Shown: positions 16,443-25,905, counted from the first letter of the stretch. The stretch is 64,000 nt of DNA from Deltaproteobacteria bacterium (GCA_018434685.1 JAHDOV010000003.1:154302-218301), one strand, 5' to 3'. Notes: generated by a model from the sequence alone, not told the origin. Program-made: numbers and translations.

Positions 16443-16826
16443 CTACTTGCTGAATATCTGGTGGATCTTCTGTCCGAGGGTCTCTGCCGTGAAGGGCTTG
16501 ACTATATAGTTGTTCACCCCGGACTTCACCGCCTCGATGATATTCTCCTGCTGTGCCTCGGCGGTCACCATGAGAAACGGGATGTCCTTGAGGGCGTCAT
16601 CGGCCCGGACAGCCTTGAGCAGTTCGAGGCCGGTCATCTTGGGCATGTTCCAGTCAGAGACAACCATGCCGATCTTCTCCTTCTGAAGGATATCGAGCGC
16701 AGTAGATCCGTCATCCGCCTCGACGATATTGGAAAAGTCGAGTTGTCTGAGTATATTCTTCACGATCCTGCGCATCGTTGAAAAATCATCCACAACGAGG
16801 ATTTTCATGCTCTTGTCAAGTGCCAT
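16443..16826 (-). CDS. cheY: Chemotaxis response regulator CheY
   Basis: 127 residues, a standard Che[17 protein letters not shown], phospho-acceptor Asp in [15 protein letters not shown], Thr in LMVTAEA and Lys in YIVKPFT. The SDWNMP motif and [12 protein letters not shown] are very close to proteobacterial CheY, which when phosphorylated binds the flagellar switch protein FliM. The start is ATG 16826, with GTGGAGG 6 bases ahead; a GTG at 16838 inside that ribosome site is not used. It lies 50 bp after fliA and 8 bp before the FliL-like gene. Confidence 0.94.
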   Translation of the reverse strand: MALDKSMKILVVDDFSTMRRIVKNILRQLDFSNIVEADDGSTALDILQKEKIGMVVSDWNMPKMTGLELLKAVRADDALKDIPFLMVTAEAQQENIIEAVKSGVNNYIVKPFTAETLGQKIHQIFSK

Positions 16827-16876
16827 AGGTGCCTCCACGGTCTTTTTCGTATGATCGAAATTTCATCGGCAAATCT

Positions 16877-17647
16877 TTAACCTCGAATGTCCTTGAACAG
16901 CTTCTGCATCTTTGAGCGCAGTCTCAGGATCGCCTTGGTATGGATCTGAGAGACCCGCGACTCGGTGAATTTCAGGACCTGCCCGATCTCCTTCATGGTG
17001 AGCTCGTCATAGTAGTACAGCGATATGACCATGCGCTCTTTTTCCGGAAGCGATTGAATGGCCGACGACACCATGTCCCTGATCTCGGCAAACCTGATCT
17101 TGTGGGAAGGCCAGTCCTTCTCGTCCTGCAGGATGTACTCCAGGAGGTTTTTCTTCGACATGTCGGCATCGTTTTCCCCCAGGTCATCCAGGCTCAGCAG
17201 GGATACCGATGCCGTTTCGGACAGCAGCTTATGGAAGCTGTCGATGTCGATCTCCATCTCGTGGGCGACTTCTTCATCGCTCGCAGGCCTTCCCAGGGCG
17301 TACTCGAGCCTGGCATAGGCATCTTCCACCTTGCGGGCCTTCTGCCTGACGGAGCGGGGAACCCAGTCCATTGATCTGAGCTCATCGAGGATCGCACCCC
17401 TGATCCGGAATTCAGCATAGGTCTTGAACTTGATCTGCTTGGATGCATCGAATTTTTCGATGGCATCGATGAGACCGATGACCCCGGCATTGATGAGATC
17501 GTTCAGGTCGATGTGCGGAGGAAGCCTGATGGCGATACGGCTCGCAATATACTTGATCAACGGTGAGAACTCGTTGATAACCTTCGCCCTGATCTTCGGG
17601 TTGAGCTTCTGATCTTCAGTAAGGTCTGGAAATGCTATATCCTGCAT
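16877..17647 (-). CDS. fliA: Flagellar sigma factor FliA (sigma-28)
   Basis: 256 residues, the usual length of FliA/WhiG sigma factors that direct RNA polymerase to late flagellar and chemotaxis promoters. Region 2 (INAGVIGLIDAIEKFD, then FKTYAEFRIRGAILDELR with the DWVPRSVR linker), region 3 and region 4 (LTMKEIGQVLKFTESRVSQI) are all present. Its start overlaps the end of flhG by 32 bases, so it is translated from the same message. Co-transcription with its export apparatus is usual in this group. The anti-sigma factor FlgM is not in the window. Confidence 0.95.
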   Translation of the reverse strand: MQDIAFPDLTEDQKLNPKIRAKVINEFSPLIKYIASRIAIRLPPHIDLNDLINAGVIGLIDAIEKFDASKQIKFKTYAEFRIRGAILDELRSMDWVPRSVRQKARKVEDAYARLEYALGRPASDEEVAHEMEIDIDSFHKLLSETASVSLLSLDDLGENDADMSKKNLLEYILQDEKDWPSHKIRFAEIRDMVSSAIQSLPEKERMVISLYYYDELTMKEIGQVLKFTESRVSQIHTKAILRLRSKMQKLFKDIRG

Positions 17648-18518
17648 GATTGGACCCCTTTGCTTGGTCTAAGAGCATTCTCTTCAGGAAGAACTGGATA
17701 TTGCCGCTGTTCTGCGGGCACTGTGACTGTTCCAGACGCCGCACGATCCGTGCGAGCCGCTTTGAAGATTCCCCCGAAGGATTCACCGCAACGAATGCCT
17801 TCTGGTCCTTTATACACTCGGTAATGCGTGCATCCCTGGGAATGCACCCGAGCATATCAAGGACAACGTCCCCTAAAAACCTCTCACATACCATAGTCAG
17901 TTTTCTTGCCACTTGATCTCCCTCCGCTGTGGATGAGACATTATTGATAATGAGGTTGAACCTCTTGATACCGTACTGTCTTCTCAAAACCTTGATCAGC
18001 GCGTAGGCATCGGTGATCGATGTCGGTTCCGGGGTGACCACGACGATGATCTTCTGGGCCGCGGTATTGAAGTACATGACATTTCTCGATATCCCGGCTC
18101 CGGTATCGATGAGCATATAATCGATATCCTGTTCGAAATAATCGAGCGAGTTTATCAGGCTGATCTGCTGTTCCCGGGACAGGTCCACCAGTTCCTGGAT
18201 CCCGGAGGACGAGGGGATGATCTTGATTCCCTGAGGGCCCTCGATCAGGACGTCTTCGAGCAGGCACTGTCCGTCCAGCACGTGCTTGATGTTGTGCTTC
18301 GGGGTCAGCCCGAGCATGACATCTATGTTTGCAAGCCCGAGATCGGCATCGAGCACCAGGACCTTGTATCCCCTTGTTGCGAGGATTATGGCCATGTTCA
18401 CCACGATGCTCGTCTTCCCGACTCCGCCCTTGCCCGATGTTACCGATAATACCTGGGGAGAGGTCGGTGAGCTGCCACCCTCAAAGAGTTTTCTCAATGT
18501 GTGCGCTTGATCTTTCAT
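17616..18518 (-). CDS. flhG: MinD-like ATPase FlhG (flagellar number regulator)
   Basis: 300 residues, a ParA/MinD-type ATPase with deviant Walker A SGKGGVGKTSI (28-38), switch DADLGLANIDVMLGL and Walker B-like YMLIDTGAGIS. FlhG limits flagellar number by acting on FlhF and on flagellar transcription. The start is fixed by the ATGA overlap with the flhF stop at 18515-18518. The C-terminal arginine-rich segment (SSKRLARIVRRLEQ) could form the amphipathic membrane-targeting helix that FlhG/MinD proteins use. The classic flhA-flhF-flhG-fliA order makes the call secure. Confidence 0.94.
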   Translation of the reverse strand: MKDQAHTLRKLFEGGSSPTSPQVLSVTSGKGGVGKTSIVVNMAIILATRGYKVLVLDADLGLANIDVMLGLTPKHNIKHVLDGQCLLEDVLIEGPQGIKIIPSSSGIQELVDLSREQQISLINSLDYFEQDIDYMLIDTGAGISRNVMYFNTAAQKIIVVVTPEPTSITDAYALIKVLRRQYGIKRFNLIINNVSSTAEGDQVARKLTMVCERFLGDVVLDMLGCIPRDARITECIKDQKAFVAVNPSGESSKRLARIVRRLEQSQCPQNSGNIQFFLKRMLLDQAKGSNHAGYSISRPY

Positions 18519-19591
18519 GCTATATCTCCGAGACACCGTTCAACGATCTTTGAGGAACATGCCCCCTCGATATCTTCAGGGACCCGCTGTCCGTTGGTAA
18601 TGTAGGAAATGGGCGTCCTGTAGAGGAGGTTGTGGGTGATCATGGACCCGGTGTGTATCGCTTCATCCTCTTTGGTAAAGATCATTCGGTCGATTCCGAG
18701 TTTCGCGAACGTCTTGGTTATGGTGTTCATCTCGCTGTCGCGGGTCGCCACGGGCATGAGCAGGAATTTGCACGTGGCGATATCGTCAAAATATTGACCC
18801 AGCTGAGGGATATAATCGCTGCAGAAGGGAGACCTGCCCACGGTATCCACCAGGATGACATCCTTGGAGGCGAGCTGTGCAAGTGCCGACCTGAATTCTG
18901 CAGCCGTCGTGACCGAGATGAACGGTACATTCAGGATCTTTGCATAGATTCGCCCCTGGTCTATGGCGCCTATTCTATAGGTGTCCAGAGTGATGAGCCC
19001 CACACTCTTGCCCTCATTCAAGACCGATCGGGCGGCAATTTTTGCCATGGTGGTTGTCTTGCCGACCCCTGTTGTTCCCAGAAAAACCCACACCTTCTCT
19101 TCCACGGCACTGTTTGTTCGTACGACTTTCTGGAGGAGCTCTCTGATTGTTTCTATCCGAGCGTCCTTCCCCAGCTTGTTGAGGAGAATATCAACAAGAT
19201 GTGCCCTGATCCCTCTCCTCATGAGAGAGTTCCTCAGAGAACTATTCTTATGCACGTTCATGCCGGTTTGAGCAATGATTTCTTTCATCATGGCCTTGAG
19301 CTCGACGATCTCCTCGGACACCGGGATGTGTGTCTGAGGCTCATCGATCCTCGGTTTGACAAGGGTCTGCGGGGCTATCACGGATAATGCCGGGCCCTTT
19401 ATATGAGTGCCAAAGATCGCTGCGTCGTAGTCTATCGCCGCAGTGACCTCTATCATGGGCCGTGCCGTCATGCCGAAGGCATGGTCCCTGATCTCTCTCT
19501 TTGAAATGATCACGGCTTCCGAACCCAGATCGTCTTTTATCTGGCTCAGGACGTCCTTCATGGAGGCTGCTCGGAATGTTTTAATTTGCAT
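18515..19591 (-). CDS. flhF: SRP-type GTPase FlhF (flagellar placement)
   Basis: 358 residues: an N-terminal B-like domain (MQIKTFRAASMKDVLSQIK), an N domain (about 115-160) and a GTPase G domain with P-loop GTTGVGKTT (172-180), DTYRIGAIDQ, VDTVGRSP and a late KEDEAIHTGS region. FlhF recruits early flagellar parts to the pole and positions the site of assembly. Its start overlaps the flhA end by 11 bases and its stop overlaps the flhG start (ATGA), so three genes are tightly coupled. No unusual residues are seen. Confidence 0.94.
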   Translation of the reverse strand: MQIKTFRAASMKDVLSQIKDDLGSEAVIISKREIRDHAFGMTARPMIEVTAAIDYDAAIFGTHIKGPALSVIAPQTLVKPRIDEPQTHIPVSEEIVELKAMMKEIIAQTGMNVHKNSSLRNSLMRRGIRAHLVDILLNKLGKDARIETIRELLQKVVRTNSAVEEKVWVFLGTTGVGKTTTMAKIAARSVLNEGKSVGLITLDTYRIGAIDQGRIYAKILNVPFISVTTAAEFRSALAQLASKDVILVDTVGRSPFCSDYIPQLGQYFDDIATCKFLLMPVATRDSEMNTITKTFAKLGIDRMIFTKEDEAIHTGSMITHNLLYRTPISYITNGQRVPEDIEGACSSKIVERCLGDIA

Positions 19592-21650
19592 CGACTCTTA
19601 CCATCCCCAGGTTTTTAATCGTTACGTCCGATGGGATCTCATTATGGGAGAGGACAACAAGATCCGGCAGATATCTCTCGGTCAGGCGTTTGACATAAGT
19701 CCTGCTGATGGGAGAGGTAAGCAGTATCGGAATCATTCCCTGTTTCCCCACGTTGTGTACCTCCTTGTTCAACGTCATGAGTATTTTTTGCGATTTGTCT
19801 GGATCTAATGCAAGATACGAACCATGTTCCGTGTGCTGGACGGAATTTGATATCATCCCGTCTATAGTGGGATCCAGAGCCAATACATTGATGGTATTAT
19901 TCCTGACATAGGGGCCCGAGATGATCCGCATGAGGGATTGTCTGACGTATTCCGTCAAAATATCGGGATCCTTTGTCATGGGCCCATAGTCTGCAAGGGT
20001 TTCCATGACCGAGAGGATATTCTTGATGGAGACCTTCTCACGCAGGAGATTCTTCAGCACGCGCAGGACAACGCCTGCAGGCAGCGTTCCCGGGATGAGG
20101 TCTTCCACGACCTTGGGGTGCGATCTCGAGACGGTATCGAGGATCGACTGGAGTTCCTGCCTGCCGAGGAGATCGTGGGCATTGGACTTGATGGCCTCGG
20201 TGAGATGCGTTGCGATGACCGTCGATGTATCCACCACGGTGAGGCCGGCAAGCTGAGCGCGCTCGCTGTCTGCCTTCTTGATCCACAGGGCGGGAAGTCC
20301 GAAGGCCGGTTCTTTTGCCGGTATGCCGGGGATGTCTATCTTCACGTCTTCGGGATTGAGGACCATGAGCCGGTCTACCATGGCTTCTGCCCGTGCGATC
20401 TCGGAGCCTTTCAGCACGAGCTTGTACTCGTTGGGTTTCAGGTCGAGGTTGTCCCGCACATGGATGGGCGGAACGATGATTCCCAGTTCCCCTGCCACGG
20501 TGCGGCGCATGCCCTTGATACGCGTCAAAAGTTCGCCGCCTTGTGCGGTGTCCACCAGCGGGATCAGTCCATAGCCGATCTCAAACTCCAGGATATCCAT
20601 GGGGAGGAGGGACTCCGGTGAGATCTCTTCCTCCTGGGGGGTGTCTTCTTCGGGCTCTTCGTCCTTATGAACCCGCAGGCTCACCCACCCGATGCCTGCC
20701 ATCAGTGATGCAATGGCAAGGAAGGATACGTGGGGCATGCCGGGAACGAGGCCGAAGCAGAAGATGATCACCGCTGCCGAGAACATGGCCAGGGGCTGGA
20801 AGGAAAGCTGTTCCGAGAGCAGCCTGCCGATGGATTTGTCTGCTGCGGACTGCGTCACGATGATACCTGCGGCCGAGGAGATGATGAGTGCCGGTATCTG
20901 TGAGACGAGGCCGTCGCCGATGGTCAGGGTCGTATAGGTCGTGAGCGCCTCCCCGAAAGGCATGCCGCCCTGCATCACGCCGATGATGATACCGCCGATG
21001 ATGTTGATAAAGGTAATGACGATGCCTGCTATGGCGTCGCCGCGCACGAACTTCGTGGCACCATCCATTGCCCCGTAGAATTCCGACTCTCTCCGGATCT
21101 GGTCTCTTCGCGTCCTTGCCTCTTGTTCGGTAATCATCCCCGCATTGAGATCTGCATCGATGGCCATCTGTTTTCCCGGCATGGCATCCAGGGTGAACCT
21201 GGCGGTGACCTCGCCGATGCGGGTAGCGCCCTTGGTGATGACCACGAAATTGATGAGGACGAAGATGGAGAAGACCACGAAGCCCACCACGTAGCTTCCG
21301 CCGACAACGAACTGGCCGAATACATTGATCACCCGGCCGGCTGCGAGCTCGCCCTCAGATCCGTGGAGGAGGATGAGCCGGGTGGAGGCGATGTTCAGCG
21401 AGAGCCGGTAGAGGGTCACGACGAGCAGCAGCGAGGGGAATACGGAAAAGTGAAGGGGGTTCGTCGTGTACATGCTCACCATGAGGATGATGACGCCGAT
21501 GGTGATGCTGAAGGTGAGCAGGATATCGAGGATGAAGGTGGGCAGGGGGACCAGCACGATGATCATCACGAGCAGCACGCCGACAGCCATAACGAGATCG
21601 CTCGCTATCTTGATATTCATTCCGAAGGGTAATGCCAATCTTTGTGCCAT
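19581..21650 (-). CDS. flhA: Flagellar export gate protein FlhA
   Basis: 689 residues. The N-terminal half has eight membrane helices and the FHIPEP-family signature around residues 140-175 (EVTARFTLDAMPGKQMAIDA). The C-terminal half is the cytoplasmic export domain that docks chaperone-substrate complexes (PPIHVRDNLDLKPNEYKL). FlhA forms the ring of the flagellar type III export gate in the inner membrane. The start codon lies immediately after the flhB stop (TAAATG), indicating coupled translation. Length and segment order match the family throughout. Confidence 0.96.
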   Translation of the reverse strand: MAQRLALPFGMNIKIASDLVMAVGVLLVMIIVLVPLPTFILDILLTFSITIGVIILMVSMYTTNPLHFSVFPSLLLVVTLYRLSLNIASTRLILLHGSEGELAAGRVINVFGQFVVGGSYVVGFVVFSIFVLINFVVITKGATRIGEVTARFTLDAMPGKQMAIDADLNAGMITEQEARTRRDQIRRESEFYGAMDGATKFVRGDAIAGIVITFINIIGGIIIGVMQGGMPFGEALTTYTTLTIGDGLVSQIPALIISSAAGIIVTQSAADKSIGRLLSEQLSFQPLAMFSAAVIIFCFGLVPGMPHVSFLAIASLMAGIGWVSLRVHKDEEPEEDTPQEEEISPESLLPMDILEFEIGYGLIPLVDTAQGGELLTRIKGMRRTVAGELGIIVPPIHVRDNLDLKPNEYKLVLKGSEIARAEAMVDRLMVLNPEDVKIDIPGIPAKEPAFGLPALWIKKADSERAQLAGLTVVDTSTVIATHLTEAIKSNAHDLLGRQELQSILDTVSRSHPKVVEDLIPGTLPAGVVLRVLKNLLREKVSIKNILSVMETLADYGPMTKDPDILTEYVRQSLMRIISGPYVRNNTINVLALDPTIDGMISNSVQHTEHGSYLALDPDKSQKILMTLNKEVHNVGKQGMIPILLTSPISRTYVKRLTERYLPDLVVLSHNEIPSDVTIKNLGMVRVDAN

Positions 21651-22727
21651 TTACCGTACACCTGCCTTGAGTTTGTAGACGTAAGCGAGTATTTCAGCCA
21701 CGGCTTTGTACCACTCTTCCGGGATGATATCGCCGATCTCCACGGTTTTATACAAAGCCCGTGCCAAGGGTTTGTCTTCCACGATGGGGACATGCGACGA
21801 CCGGGCCACGTCCTTGATCTTCTGAGCCAGAATTCCTGCGCCCTTGGCCACGACCACCGGGGCTACCATCTTGCCCCGTTCGTATTTCAGGGCCACCGCC
21901 AGGTGCGTCGGGTTGGTGATCACCACATCTGCCTTGGGCACCTCTTTCATCATTCTTCTCCGGGCCATATGCAGCTGTATGGAGCGAATCCTGCTCTTGA
22001 TGATCGGATTACCCTCGAACTGCTTGTATTCGTCCTTGACCTCCTGTTTCGTCATCATGAGATCCTGGGTGTGCTGCCATTTCTGGAACGAATAATCGGC
22101 AACCGCAATGATGATAAAGACCCAGAGGAAATCCCAGAGCAGGTGCATGGCAGACTGAAAAAATGTCAATAAAATGACGTTAAGCTCACAGTCTATGAGC
22201 GGGGGGAAGACGGGCAGTTCGCGCATGATGGCCCGGTAGGCCACCCAGGAGATCACGATGAGGATAACGATGGTCTTCACCAGCAGCTGCAGGCTCCTGA
22301 GCGAAAAGAACTTGTTCTTGAAGCCCTTGATGGGATCGAGCTTCGAAAACTTCGGGATGAGGGGCTCGGTGCTGACGACAAAGCCTATCTGCAGAATGTT
22401 TGACGCCAGTCCGACGATGAGGAATACCCCGAGGATGGGCAACACGAGTACCGCCAGGTGGACAACCGCCTGATGAAAGATGGACAGGAAGGAGGCCTGG
22501 CTGCCGTCCCAGGTATTCATGTCGCCGAGGTAGGAGCTGACGATCTGTCCGAGCTTGGAGGATAGCGAGGGGATATAGAAATAGAACGAGATCACCGTGG
22601 CAAAGAACAGGATTCCGGTGGATACCTCGGGGCTCTTGCAGACCTGTCCCTTTTCCCGGGCATCCAGTATCCGTTTACCTGACGGTTGTTCCGACCGCTC
22701 CTGGCCGTTCTCATTCTCTTTTGCCAT
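21651..22727 (-). CDS. flhB: Flagellar export switch protein FlhB
   Basis: 358 residues with the usual basic N-terminus (ENGQERSEQPSGKRILDAREKG), four membrane helices and a cytoplasmic C-terminal domain holding the self-cleavage motif NPTH (VVITNPTHLAVALKYE). Cleavage between Asn and Pro switches export from rod-hook to filament substrates. As the first minus-strand gene it heads the flagellar/chemotaxis operon; about 100 bp separate it from the divergent HTH gene, and promoters for both should lie there. Confidence 0.95.
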   Translation of the reverse strand: MAKENENGQERSEQPSGKRILDAREKGQVCKSPEVSTGILFFATVISFYFYIPSLSSKLGQIVSSYLGDMNTWDGSQASFLSIFHQAVVHLAVLVLPILGVFLIVGLASNILQIGFVVSTEPLIPKFSKLDPIKGFKNKFFSLRSLQLLVKTIVILIVISWVAYRAIMRELPVFPPLIDCELNVILLTFFQSAMHLLWDFLWVFIIIAVADYSFQKWQHTQDLMMTKQEVKDEYKQFEGNPIIKSRIRSIQLHMARRRMMKEVPKADVVITNPTHLAVALKYERGKMVAPVVVAKGAGILAQKIKDVARSSHVPIVEDKPLARALYKTVEIGDIIPEEWYKAVAEILAYVYKLKAGVR

Positions 22728-22767
22728 GAGGTGCAGCTTGCGAAAATCATACCAAGAATGAAATTCG

Positions 22768-22795
22768 TGGAAAATAAGGGAAACAATGATATAAT
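22768..22795 (+). promoter_or_regulatory. Sigma-70-like promoter of the HTH gene
   Basis: TATAAT, a perfect -10, is at 22790-22795, with TGGAAA (four of six consensus positions) at 22768-22773 and a 16-bp spacer. The HTH gene start at 22824 and its AAGGAGG at 22811 follow at a sensible distance. The site lies between divergent flhB and this gene. Confidence 0.6.
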
Positions 22796-22823
22796 AAGCT
22801 TATCCTTTTCAAGGAGGTCTCAG

Positions 22824-23261
22824 GTGGACGGATTAAAACAATTACGGAAGATGAAGGGTCTGACTTTGGAACAGCTGGCAAAATTAAGCGGCGTTTCATC
22901 CAAGAGCATTTCCCTGTACGAACATACACCTCCCGGAAGGCCGTCCGGAAAGGTTGTTCAGGGCTTGTCCCGAGCCCTGGAGATCAGTCCGGAAGAGCTT
23001 CTGATGGTCATCGGAATCCCGGGGAAAGACCAGGGGGCGCCCGGCAGGGGCATGGTGGAGGCCCCTGAGGACGTTATAGAGCTGGAGGAGGCGCATGTAA
23101 GCAGGCTTACGGCACTCGTCGAGAAAGAGATCGTGGAACTGCAGCACCTGCTCATGGAATGCGCGTCGTTTGCAGAGGATCATCCTGCGCTGCTCAAGAG
23201 CCTCGAGTACATTTCCGCTGATATTGATTTTCTTGCGGAGATAAAGAAGAAGCTTCAATAA
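22824..23261 (+). CDS. Small XRE-type helix-turn-helix regulator
   Basis: 145 residues. The GTG start at 22824 is chosen because AAGGAGG stands 6 bases ahead and the HTH domain begins at once: LKQLRKMKGLTLEQLAKLSG then SSKSISLYEHTPPGRPSGK (residues about 4-40). The C-terminal half is acidic and helical (EEAHVSRLTALVEKEIVEL), probably a dimerising coil. It lies 60 bp before ftsE and divergent from flhB. A role in either flagellar or division gene control is possible but not shown. Confidence 0.75.
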   Translation: MDGLKQLRKMKGLTLEQLAKLSGVSSKSISLYEHTPPGRPSGKVVQGLSRALEISPEELLMVIGIPGKDQGAPGRGMVEAPEDVIELEEAHVSRLTALVEKEIVELQHLLMECASFAEDHPALLKSLEYISADIDFLAEIKKKLQ

Positions 23262-23321
23262 CGGCCATGCAGGAGATGGGGCATGCAGTTTTTGCCATGT
23301 GGAACAGTTTAGTGAGATCAG

Positions 23322-23975
23322 ATGATTATCTTGGAAAATGTGACAAGGGTGTACCACGGCAGCGTGTATGCCCTGCGTGATGTGTCCCTCCACATAAAGA
23401 AGGGGGAGTGCTGTTTTCTCCTGGGTCCCTCCGGGGCAGGAAAGACGACACTGCTCAGGCTGATGTATGCACTGGAACAGCCTTCGAGCGGGCAGGTGCT
23501 TATCCGGGACAGGGACCTGGCCGGAATGGATCCGGCAGGAATACAGGGCATACGCCGGCATGCCGGGTTCGTGTTCCAGGATTTCAAGCTCATCGAAGAC
23601 TGGAGCGTCTATGACAATGCCGCCATCATCCTGGAAATCCTCGGGAAGTCTTCTGCATACATCCGCAGCAGGGTATGGAAGATGCTGAAATGGGTGGGGC
23701 TTCAGCACAAGGTGTATGAACGTTCAGGCGACCTCTCCGGGGGGGAACAGCAGCGTCTCGCACTGGTAAGGGCCATTATTCACGATCCCGATATTCTCCT
23801 GGCGGATGAACCTGTCGGGAGCCTCGACGAGGTGACGGGGAGATACATCATGAACATGTTCTACCGGCTCCACAAGAAGGGCATGACCGTCGTTATCGCA
23901 AGCCACAAGGAAGACCCGATCATCGATTTCGCCCGGGTCATCCGGCTGGATAAGGGAAAGATACTCGGGGAATAG
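23322..23975 (+). CDS. ftsE: Cell-division ABC ATPase FtsE
   Basis: 217 residues, a complete ABC ATPase: Walker A GPSGAGKTTLL (about 35-45), Q-loop HAGFVFQDFKL, signature LSGGEQQRLALVRAI, Walker B ILLADEPVGSLD and switch VIASHKED. Start NVTRVYHGSVYAL and the length fit FtsE. FtsE with FtsX forms an inner-membrane complex that couples ATP hydrolysis to activation of septal peptidoglycan hydrolases. The downstream FtsX- and EnvC-like genes confirm the assignment over a lipoprotein-export (LolD) ATPase, which it otherwise resembles. Confidence 0.9.
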   Translation: MIILENVTRVYHGSVYALRDVSLHIKKGECCFLLGPSGAGKTTLLRLMYALEQPSSGQVLIRDRDLAGMDPAGIQGIRRHAGFVFQDFKLIEDWSVYDNAAIILEILGKSSAYIRSRVWKMLKWVGLQHKVYERSGDLSGGEQQRLALVRAIIHDPDILLADEPVGSLDEVTGRYIMNMFYRLHKKGMTVVIASHKEDPIIDFARVIRLDKGKILGE

Positions 23976-23987
23976 CAGGAGACCTCC

Positions 23988-24857
23988 ATGGTCAACATCT
24001 TCTACATATTCAGGCGGATCACCTCAGGGATAAGGATGCGGCCCTTCGGCAGCCTTCTCACCATGATCGCGTGCTGGTTTGCCATCTGCCAGCTGTGTTT
24101 TGTGCTCTATGCGATAACCCTCGCACACAGGGCGACACAGGTCCCCGGCACCAATTCGACGGTAATGGCCTACCTTGAAGGCACTCAGCAGCAACCGGTC
24201 GTCCTGGCGACACAGGAGAAGATAACGCTCATCGAAGGTGTCTCTCAGGTACGATATATCCCCCGTGGAGAAGGCCTCCATCGGATGAAACAATGGCTCG
24301 GCGCCGAGAATCCTCTGATACAGGGCCTCGATCCGGATATCCTGCCGGATGCCTTCGAGATCAGGATCGGGCCGCAATATGTCAGTGAAATCGAAACCCT
24401 GGTTGAGCGATTACAGGAGATCCCCTCCATAGAGGATGTCCGGTACCATAGAGGGCTCATCGGGTGTATTGCCGGCGCATACCACACCATTGTACTGGCC
24501 GGGCTGTTCATCGCCGCGGTTGTTCTCGTCTGCCTGGGGCTGGTGCTTTTTCTGTCTGTCCGTGTCGGAATCATGACGAGGCACAGGGAGATCGAGGTGC
24601 TCAATATCCTCGGGGCAAAGAGGTCTTTTCTCTCTGCGCCCTATATCATAGAAGCGGGGCTCTACGGGGCTACGGGGGCACTGCTCGCCCTGATGACTGT
24701 CCGGGCCTCCATGGGGTACGTCATGTCTCACGTGCCGGCGCTGTCCGATACGATCTCCCCGTTGAGTGCGGATACCGCTCTTGCGGTGATCGTCTTCGCC
24801 TGCGGGTGCAGCATGCTGGGGGCTGTGCTCGCCATCAGGAGAAGTATCGATGCGTAG
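23988..24857 (+). CDS. ftsX: Cell-division permease FtsX
   Basis: 289 residues with the FtsX layout: a first membrane helix (about 20-42), a periplasmic domain of roughly 100 residues that recruits the hydrolase activator, then three more helices in the C-terminal part (TIVLAGLFIAAVVLVCLGLV and two later ones). RHREIEVLNILGAKRSFL is the family's cytoplasmic loop. It begins 12 bp after ftsE and its end overlaps the EnvC-like gene by 8 bp. The likely job is relaying FtsE ATPase movement to the periplasm. Confidence 0.88.
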   Translation: MVNIFYIFRRITSGIRMRPFGSLLTMIACWFAICQLCFVLYAITLAHRATQVPGTNSTVMAYLEGTQQQPVVLATQEKITLIEGVSQVRYIPRGEGLHRMKQWLGAENPLIQGLDPDILPDAFEIRIGPQYVSEIETLVERLQEIPSIEDVRYHRGLIGCIAGAYHTIVLAGLFIAAVVLVCLGLVLFLSVRVGIMTRHREIEVLNILGAKRSFLSAPYIIEAGLYGATGALLALMTVRASMGYVMSHVPALSDTISPLSADTALAVIVFACGCSMLGAVLAIRRSIDA

Positions 24858-25905
24858 CCTCTTATGGGCTGTGCTCCTGATAAGTATTTCCTGCCTGGTA
24901 CGTGCAGCGGACGACCCCTCCCTGCTCAAGGATCTGGCCACAAAGGCCCAAAGTGTAGAACAGCAGTACCGCCGCGAAGAGAAAAAGCTCCAGGATGTCG
25001 ATGAGGAGATCTTCAGGATCCAGGATAAGATTGCCCGGCTCAAGAAGGACATTGCATCGAAACAGGAACGCAGGAAGTACCTGGAGGGGGAACTGGATCG
25101 CAGCGAGGCCGCCCTGGATGGTCATCAGGAGAGGGTCAGGGGCAATTGGATCAGCCTCTATAAAGGGTCTTTCCTCGACATGGTGGATATCTGGTATTCC
25201 CATGAGGAGTATACCGGATATCTCGGCAGTATACTGCAGCACAACGAGGAGATCCTGAAGGAATATGCTGAGATGCGCTCCGGGATTGAACAGTCGCGGC
25301 AGAGGCTGGACGCGGCGACAGTGCAGTTGAAACAGGATCTGGGGGAGCTCGAGGATACCGGACAGGAGTTGCAGGGCCAGCGGAACAAGAAGGAGAAGAT
25401 GCTTGCATCGCTCAGGAGGGAGTCCGAGAGCTGCCAGGATAAGATGAGGAAGCTTATGGAGAAGATAGCGGCCCGCAAGAGAGAAAAGGAACTTACCAGC
25501 GCCGATATCTTCAAGAAGAGGGGTGCGCTCCCGTGGCCGGTAAAGGGAGAGGTTGTCCGGGGGTTCGGAACGTTCGAGGTAAAGGGCATTGCCCAGCGGT
25601 CCCAGGGGGTCGATATCAAGGCCAGGGAGGGTGACCCTGTCAGGAGTATTTACGGGGGGACGGTGGTATTTATCAACTGGATGAGTGGATACGGGAACAC
25701 GATCATCCTTGACCACGGCGGGGGATACTACTCCGTGTACGGCCATATCCAGAAGGCCGTGAAAACTCTGGGCGACAGGGTCTCCGCCCTCGAGACCATA
25801 GCCCTGGTGGGGCAGAGCGGCGCTGTCCTCGAGCCGACGCTGCACTTCGAACTGCGGTTTCGTGACAAGCCCCAGGACCCTGGTGTCTGGCTGGCCCGGG
25901 AATAG
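24850..25905 (+). CDS. EnvC-like hydrolase activator with degenerate LytM domain
   Basis: 351 residues: a signal peptide (MRSLLWAVLLISISCLVRA), a long coiled coil (about 30-215) and a C-terminal M23/LytM domain (about 230-350). Active LytM peptidases keep a histidine in an HxGxD motif; here the matching position reads QRSQGVDIKA, so a metal ligand is missing, while YGHI and LHFELRF remain. That is the state of E. coli EnvC, which does not cut peptidoglycan but activates amidases under FtsEX control. Overlap with ftsX supports the same role. No amidase gene is nearby. Confidence 0.85.
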   Translation: MRSLLWAVLLISISCLVRAADDPSLLKDLATKAQSVEQQYRREEKKLQDVDEEIFRIQDKIARLKKDIASKQERRKYLEGELDRSEAALDGHQERVRGNWISLYKGSFLDMVDIWYSHEEYTGYLGSILQHNEEILKEYAEMRSGIEQSRQRLDAATVQLKQDLGELEDTGQELQGQRNKKEKMLASLRRESESCQDKMRKLMEKIAARKREKELTSADIFKKRGALPWPVKGEVVRGFGTFEVKGIAQRSQGVDIKAREGDPVRSIYGGTVVFINWMSGYGNTIILDHGGGYYSVYGHIQKAVKTLGDRVSALETIALVGQSGAVLEPTLHFELRFRDKPQDPGVWLARE

